This document shows, piece after piece, positions 8,682 through 12,495 of a DNA stretch of 12,495 nt. A program made the translations under genes and the position numbers. The stretch spans positions 1-12,495 of the forward strand of contig JAEZMP010000696.1 of assembly GCA_023442215.1 (NCBI GenBank), written 5' to 3'. Below the pieces are notes generated by a model, which saw nothing but the letters and a program-made list of their open reading frames with translations, had not been told where the DNA came from and made no database searches. Source of the stretch: Pseudomonadota bacterium. Its GTDB lineage: Bacteria; Pseudomonadota; Alphaproteobacteria; Rhizobiales; Segnochrobactraceae. Position 1 is the stretch's first letter. Each line of letters begins with the position of its first letter.

Positions 8682-8840
8682 ATGACCCTTTCCACCATTC
8701 TGCTGATCATCCTCATTCTGCTCCTGATCGGCGCACTGCCGACCTGGCCCTACAGCAGCGGCTGGGGCTATGGCCCGGGCGGCATCGTCGGCCTCGTGCT
8801 GATCGTGCTCGTCATCCTGATGTTGATGGGACGCGTCTGA
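8682..8840 (+). CDS. DUF3309 family small membrane protein
   Basis: This 52-residue protein matches the DUF3309 family: MTLSTILLIILILLLIGALP, then the signature TWPYSSGWGYGPGG (21-34), then a second hydrophobic helix and a short GRV end. Two membrane segments (about 3-19 and 35-50) flank a short aromatic/glycine loop, giving a hairpin in the inner membrane. The family is common in Proteobacteria and its function is unknown. AGGGAG lies 7 nt before the ATG (8669-8674), which settles the start, although the frame is open further upstream to 8505. A GGAAC-N16-GGTT motif upstream suggests general stress control by EcfG. A small hairpin (AGACCG/CGGTCT, 8637-8656) precedes the ribosome binding site. 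Confidence 0.9.
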   Translation: MTLSTILLIILILLLIGALPTWPYSSGWGYGPGGIVGLVLIVLVILMLMGRV

Positions 8841-8849
8841 CGACCGCCT

Positions 8850-8962
8850 GGAGCATAACCCGTTCAGATCGAACCGATCTGAACGACAAGGATATGCTCA
8901 AGCTTTTGAATCTGGAGCGATTTCTTGTCGATCTGATAATTCCATCAGATCGGAAAGCGCTC
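8850..8962. repeat. Two-hairpin palindromic mosaic element (Rhizobiales intergenic repeat type)
   Basis: Two nested palindromes lie side by side. The first has outer arms GAGCATA (8851-8857) and TATGCTC (8893-8899) around an 11-bp perfect hairpin (8861-8871 with 8875-8885, 3-nt loop). The second has outer arms 8915-8924 and 8953-8962, with one mismatch, around a 9-bp perfect hairpin CGATCTGAT/ATCAGATCG (8929-8937 with 8944-8952). Both cores share CAGATCG/CGATCTG. The architecture and wording resemble the dispersed RIME-like intergenic elements of Rhizobiales, which are non-coding and may affect transcript ends. The base composition is lower in GC than the neighbouring genes. Copy number in this genome cannot be seen from one window. 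Confidence 0.75.
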
Positions 8963-8966
8963 GACA

Positions 8967-8997
8967 GCCGGCATCGTGCACCCCGCGCGATGCCGGC
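8967..8997. terminator. GC-rich hairpin between convergent genes
   Basis: A perfect 10-bp stem (GCCGGCATCG, 8967-8976, with 8988-8997) has an 11-nt loop. It lies 25 nt beyond the stop of the minus-strand AEC gene and about 125 nt after the DUF3309 stop. Neither strand shows a T-tract after it, so termination is possible but unproven; it may simply belong to the neighbouring palindromic element. Confidence 0.4.
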
Positions 8998-9021
8998 GAG
9001 GGCCGGTCAGGGAATCCGTTT

Positions 9022-9969
9022 CTATCCACCGTGGCCGGTGATCATCAGCAACGCCGACAGCGTAACGACCGAACCGAGGGTGGAGAACAGGATCGTCTTG
9101 GCGGTCACGACGGCTTCCCGTCCGTAGAATTCCGCCAGCATGAACGGCCCCGTGCCCGTCGGCAGAGCCGCCATCAGCACGGCGATGGCCGTCAGCATCG
9201 GCGGCAGCCTGAAGACGTAGGCGGCCAGAAGCCACGTCACCGCGGGATGAACCGCAAGCTTGAACACCGTCAGGATCAGGGCGGACCTCGTATGGCCGCC
9301 TTCGCCGGACGGCCGGCTTTCCGCGAGGAACAGCCCGAGGCCGACGAGGGCACACGGGCTCGCCGCGCCGCCGAGCAGCTTCAGAAACGTTTCCGCCCCG
9401 GTGGGGACGGCTAAGCCTGTGGCTGCATAGAGCGCGCCGAGCACGGGCGAAACCAGAAGCGGATTCTTCGCCAGCGAGCGAACCACCTTCCAAATCAGCG
9501 GCGCCACACGGCGTTCGCTCTGCAGCCCGATCTCGATCAACACGATCACGACCGCGAACACGCCGCAGACGGTGAGGATCGCGGCAATGGTGATGGCGGG
9601 GAGCGCATCGCGGCCGAATGCCATCAGCCCCAGGGGAAAGCCCATATAGCCCGTGTTGGGATAGGCCGCGTTCAGGCCATCCAGGCTCGCATCCGCCAGA
9701 TGCCGGGGTGAGCGCCAGCGCAGCGCCAGTGTGACTGCAAGCACCGAGAGCGAGCCGAGCCCATAGGCCGCCGCGAAGCCCGGCTGGTAGAGCGCGGTCC
9801 AGGAGGTGTTCGCCATCACGTCGAACAACAGCGCCGGCAGCGCCAGATAGACCACGAAGCGGTTGAGTTCCGACGTCGCGTTCGGGCCGAGCACGCCGAG
9901 GCGCCGGCACAGGAAGCCGGCCAGCACGAGCGCGAAGACCGGCAGAACCACCGTGAGCGTGGCAAGCAT
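9022..9969 (-). CDS. AEC family (auxin efflux carrier-like) permease
   Basis: This 315-residue inner-membrane protein belongs to the AEC/Mem_trans family (PF03547 type). Bacterial members include transporters of malate, malonate and other small organic acids. The whole length is made of hydrophobic segments, about 8-10 transmembrane helices in two similar halves: 1-20, 38-55, 67-83, 105-118, 124-148 and so on. Family-typical elements are LNRFVVYLALPALLF (35-49), the NTGYMGFPL motif (105-113) after the second conserved polar stretch, and the TGTGPFMLAEFYG stretch near the C-terminus. The ATG (9967-9969) opens directly into the first helix; AGGA lies 11 nt upstream (9981-9984), a rather distant and weak Shine-Dalgarno. 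The gene runs towards the plus-strand hydrolase/DUF3309 pair. The nearest upstream gene on its strand ends 274 nt away, so it is probably transcribed alone. Substrate unknown. Confidence 0.88.
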   Translation of the reverse strand: MLATLTVVLPVFALVLAGFLCRRLGVLGPNATSELNRFVVYLALPALLFDVMANTSWTALYQPGFAAAYGLGSLSVLAVTLALRWRSPRHLADASLDGLNAAYPNTGYMGFPLGLMAFGRDALPAITIAAILTVCGVFAVVIVLIEIGLQSERRVAPLIWKVVRSLAKNPLLVSPVLGALYAATGLAVPTGAETFLKLLGGAASPCALVGLGLFLAESRPSGEGGHTRSALILTVFKLAVHPAVTWLLAAYVFRLPPMLTAIAVLMAALPTGTGPFMLAEFYGREAVVTAKTILFSTLGSVVTLSALLMITGHGG

Positions 9970-10126
9970 CGCAATCGACGTCCTGAGCCATCGGACCCGG
10001 CGGGCACCGGCCCGGGACCGGGGCGTCCGACGATCGAGAAGGTGGGGGAGGTTCAGCAGTCGAGGCCGCGGAGGCCGGGACCGCTTACGCGAGGCGGGCG
10101 TCCCGGCTCGTGGGGACCCGGACCGA

Positions 10127-10158
10127 CGATCCGGAGCTTGGTCGATCCGGAGCTTGGC
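10127..10158. repeat. 16-bp direct tandem duplication
   Basis: CGATCCGGAGCTTGGT (10127-10142) is followed directly by CGATCCGGAGCTTGGC (10143-10158), identical over 15 of 16 bases. It lies in the 274-nt gap between the minus-strand AEC gene and the minus-strand triplicated gene, about 158-189 nt upstream of the AEC start. It could be a double operator site or a slippage duplication. The rest of the gap shows no gene. Confidence 0.85.
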
Positions 10159-10243
10159 CTATGGGATCGCCGCCGCCCCGTCAACCGCAGGCAGTAACCG
10201 CACGCGATCCGGCCGCCGGCCGACGGGCGCGCGGTCCGCTCCG

Positions 10244-10717
10244 TCAATCCTTCGCCGGCTCGTCCTTGTCGGATGCCGTTTCGGGATCGTGCGTCGCGAC
10301 CACGCCGGTCGGTTGCGAGAACGCAGGCGGGTCACTGGCCGGGAAGCTCTCCGCCAGGGCCTCGTCGATCTCCGCTTCGCTCGGGCCGTCGCCCGAGGGC
10401 GCGTCGTCCGGCGCGCGGGTGGAAACCACGCCCGTCGGCTGGGAGAATGCCGGCGGATCGCTTGCCGGGAAGCTGTCCTCGATCGCCTCGTCGATCTCGG
10501 CTTCGCTCGGGGTATCGCCCGAAGGCGCGCTGTCCGGATCGCGCTCGGCAACGACACCGGTCGGCTGGGAAAAGGCCGGCGGATCGCTTGCGGGAAAGCT
10601 GTCCTCGATCGCTTCGTCGACGGCCGCCTCATCCACCACGGCTTCGTCCACCTTGGCGTCTTGCTTGCCCTCGCGGGCACCAGAACCCGGTCCGTTCGTC
10701 TTTCCGTCGGTCGTCAT
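10244..10717 (-). CDS. Acidic protein with three tandem SFPASDPPAF modules
   Basis: This 157-residue, highly acidic, probably unstructured cytoplasmic protein consists of a short tail (1-32) and three tandem 41-42-residue modules at 33-74, 75-116 and 117-157. Each begins [VI]DEA[IL]xxSFPASDPPAFSQP, then TGVV and a variable D/P/S-rich linker. No signal peptide or membrane segment is present. Single-copy versions of the DEA-SFPASDPP motif occur in short uncharacterized proteins of many Proteobacteria; the function is unknown to me. Two extra VDEA units (23-26 and 28-31) precede the first module. The DNA repeats with a period of 126 bp, and modules 1 and 2 are the most alike, which suggests recent duplication. 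The ATG (10715-10717) has AAGGA 7 nt upstream (10725-10729), a good ribosome binding site. I found no EcfG motif ahead of it. No neighbouring gene explains its role. Confidence 0.8.
   Translation of the reverse strand: MTTDGKTNGPGSGAREGKQDAKVDEAVVDEAAVDEAIEDSFPASDPPAFSQPTGVVAERDPDSAPSGDTPSEAEIDEAIEDSFPASDPPAFSQPTGVVSTRAPDDAPSGDGPSEAEIDEALAESFPASDPPAFSQPTGVVATHDPETASDKDEPAKD
10265..10640. repeat. 126-bp tandem repeat inside the acidic protein gene
   Basis: Three copies with a 126-bp period encode the repeated modules. For example, the segment GGCGGATCGCTTGC occurs near 10452 and again 126 bp later near 10578, with a more diverged third copy near 10326. The repeats differ mostly at third codon positions and in the linker, consistent with duplication followed by selection on the protein motif. 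Confidence 0.85.
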
Positions 10718-11031
10718 AAGTGCGTCCTTCCGGTGTCCCCGCTTCGGGTTCGATAGGCTTGGCGACCGCGCGGGGCCGCCTTGTGATCTGTCCTGCCTGC
10801 CCGCCGCGACCTGCTCGTGGCCTCACATTCTTTCATAACCGCCAGACCGGCTCGTGGTTCATCGGCCGTCTGCTCCGGTCGTCCGCTTCAATCCCCGACA
10901 CCGGCCGTCCAGCCGCAGCGTGGTGCATCGCCGTTGCCACCGGCCGGGATCGCTCGTATCGGAAGGCCTGGCGCACGACAGCGATTTCACGCCGCGTCGC
11001 AAAGCTTTCGAAGCATCCATTCAGTATAGAG
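10718..11031. other. Intergenic region between two minus-strand transcripts
   Basis: Apart from the ribosome binding site of the triplicated acidic gene at 10725-10729, I see no supported gene here. It should contain that gene's minus-strand promoter, which I cannot place. Long open frames cross it on both strands, but none has a start site or a recognizable product. Confidence 0.5.
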
Positions 11032-11070
11032 CACAAAAACAAAGAAGGGTCGTTCCGGGGAACGACCCTT
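11032..11070 (-). terminator. Strong minus-strand intrinsic terminator
   Basis: A perfect inverted repeat of 12 bp (AAGGGTCGTTCC, 11045-11056, with 11059-11070; effectively an 11-bp stem with a CGGG-type 4-nt loop) is followed on the minus strand by CTTTGTTTTTG. The T-tract lies only on the minus side, so it ends a leftward transcript. The only candidate gene upstream of it is the 25-codon frame, whose stop is 43 nt away. Confidence 0.85.
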
Positions 11071-11088
11071 CCATTGTCTGGCCGCAAT

Positions 11089-11105
11089 CCGAGCGGAAAG
11101 CTCGG
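11089..11105 (-). other. Small hairpin between the small gene and its terminator
   Basis: CCGAGC (11089-11094) pairs with GCTCGG (11100-11105) around a 5-nt loop. It lies just downstream of the stop of the 25-codon frame on the minus strand. Together with the terminator it would give the small RNA a structured 3' end. Confidence 0.55.
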
Positions 11106-11112
11106 CGTCGTA

Positions 11113-11190
11113 TTACGAGGCGTAGGTCTCCGCAGAGGCAAGGACCCAGGACCTGTAAGCCGACGAGAGCGACGGATGACAATGAGACAC
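11113..11190 (-). CDS. 25-residue small protein with extended Shine-Dalgarno
   Basis: A GTG start (11188-11190) opens a 25-codon frame ending in TAA; the peptide begins MSHCHPSLSSAYRSWVLASA and ends ETYAS. Seven nt upstream is AGGAGG, part of AAAGGAGGTGATCC (minus strand of 11192-11205), complementary over 14 nt to the 16S rRNA 3' tail. A strong terminator follows 43 nt after the stop. This is the layout of a short, efficiently translated mRNA. The peptide has one Trp, no signal sequence and no membrane helix. I do not recognise a family. The frame is open upstream to 11337, but the Shine-Dalgarno sequence lies inside that extension, supporting the GTG. Upstream on the minus strand is an AT-richer stretch with TTTACA (11250-11255) as a possible -35 element, without a clear -10. 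It is transcribed divergently from prfC. It could be a regulatory RNA, a leader-like peptide or a functional small protein. Confidence 0.6.
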   Translation of the reverse strand: MSHCHPSLSSAYRSWVLASAETYAS

Positions 11191-11191
11191 T

Positions 11192-11205
11192 GGATCACCT
11201 CCTTT
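11192..11205 (-). promoter_or_regulatory. Extended ribosome binding site, 14-nt match to anti-Shine-Dalgarno
   Basis: The minus strand reads AAAGGAGGTGATCC, complementary over its full length to the conserved 3' end of bacterial 16S rRNA (GGATCACCTCCTTT). The AGGAGG core (11198-11203) lies 7 nt before a GTG, the ideal distance. Ordinary sites in this window pair over only four to eight bases. Confidence 0.75.
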
Positions 11206-11342
11206 CGATTGTTGACGGACAAGTTGAGTTTGGAATGCAAAATGAGTCGTGTAAAGCCGGGATTTTTCGCGCTGCGAAAGATTTTTTGAGCCCGCCTGCG
11301 ACCGAATCGCGCGCTTCCGGGGCCCCCGGCGCGCCATCGCGC

Positions 11343-11371
11343 TTGAACTCCGCGCGGTTTCAAACTAGGTC
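11343..11371 (+). promoter_or_regulatory. Candidate prfC promoter
   Basis: TTGAAC (11343-11348), a 17-nt spacer and TAGGTC (11366-11371) lie about 87 nt upstream of the prfC ATG. The -35 match is fair and the -10 is weak. This is the best candidate between the divergent small gene and prfC. Confidence 0.3.
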
Positions 11372-11407
11372 GGCAGCAAACGGCACGCGCCCGCCCGCGC
11401 GCGCCCC

Positions 11408-11433
11408 GGGCCGCCCTCCGGGCGATCCGGCCC
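11408..11433 (+). other. GC-rich hairpin in the prfC leader
   Basis: GGGCCG (11408-11413) pairs with CGGCCC (11428-11433), with an alternative inner CGCCC/GGGCG helix. It sits 24 nt before the prfC ATG. It has no T-tract and is not a terminator. Any regulatory role is speculative. Confidence 0.4.
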
Positions 11434-11457
11434 ACGGTCCCGAAAGCTTGCGTTCCG

Positions 11458-12495
<1,038 letters not shown>

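Noticed and set aside
8945..9991. A 348-codon minus frame overlapping the AEC gene
   Set aside because: The other minus frame gives a clear multi-helix permease; this one is low-complexity Arg/Gly-rich sequence.
10265..10640. Regular repeats that could suggest a CRISPR-like array
   Set aside because: The period is 126 bp, in frame with a coding sequence, and differences follow codon positions; no short repeats with unique spacers and no cas genes.
11190..11206. A 17-bp match to the 3' end of 16S rRNA on the plus strand, suggesting an rRNA fragment
   Set aside because: The match stops at both sides and no other rRNA sequence is near. It is better explained as an extended Shine-Dalgarno on the minus strand in front of the small frame.
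11268..11287. TTTCGC-GCT-GCGAAA hairpin followed by a T-run on the plus strand
   Set aside because: Only a 6-bp stem and no supported plus-strand gene upstream; probably part of the AT-rich upstream region of the minus-strand small gene.

Overview
The window is GC-rich chromosomal DNA from an alphaproteobacterium, most likely of the order Hyphomicrobiales (Rhizobiales). The grounds are the gene order tolC - popZ (DUF2497) - valS, a DUF3309 mini-membrane protein behind a GGAAC-N16-GGTT motif of the EcfG (general stress sigma factor) type, a Rhizobiales-style intergenic mosaic of palindromes, and codons dominated by G/C at the third position. No rRNA, tRNA, CRISPR array, insertion sequence or phage gene is visible.

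Layout. Positions 1-412 are a leader with no gene I can support. A plus-strand housekeeping block follows: a TolC-family outer-membrane channel (413-1897), a PopZ-type polar organizer with a very long acidic linker (2259-3650) and valyl-tRNA synthetase (3964-6678). Each is followed by its own intrinsic terminator, so they are neighbours rather than one operon. Next come a 14-bp tandem repeat, a secreted or periplasmic serine hydrolase of the beta-lactamase/penicillin-binding-protein-like family (6895-8493) and the DUF3309 protein (8682-8840). The palindromic mosaic (8850-8962) and a further hairpin separate these from two minus-strand genes: an AEC-family permease (9022-9969) and an acidic protein built from three tandem copies of a DEA-SFPASDPPAF module (10244-10717).

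The stretch from about 11032 to 11290 holds the least ordinary signal. On the minus strand there is a 25-codon reading frame with a Shine-Dalgarno sequence complementary over 14 nt to the 16S rRNA 3' tail, followed by a perfect 12-bp terminator hairpin and a T-rich tract. It looks like a self-contained, strongly translated small mRNA transcribed divergently from prfC. The window ends inside prfC (release factor 3, 11458 to the edge).

The genes do not form one pathway. They cover envelope export (TolC), cell-pole organization (PopZ), translation (ValS, RF3), envelope hydrolysis and transport, and probable stress-linked small proteins. I see no new multi-gene defence or metabolic system. The novelty candidates are the small minus-strand gene, the triplicated acidic protein and the regulatory elements and repeats listed in the findings.
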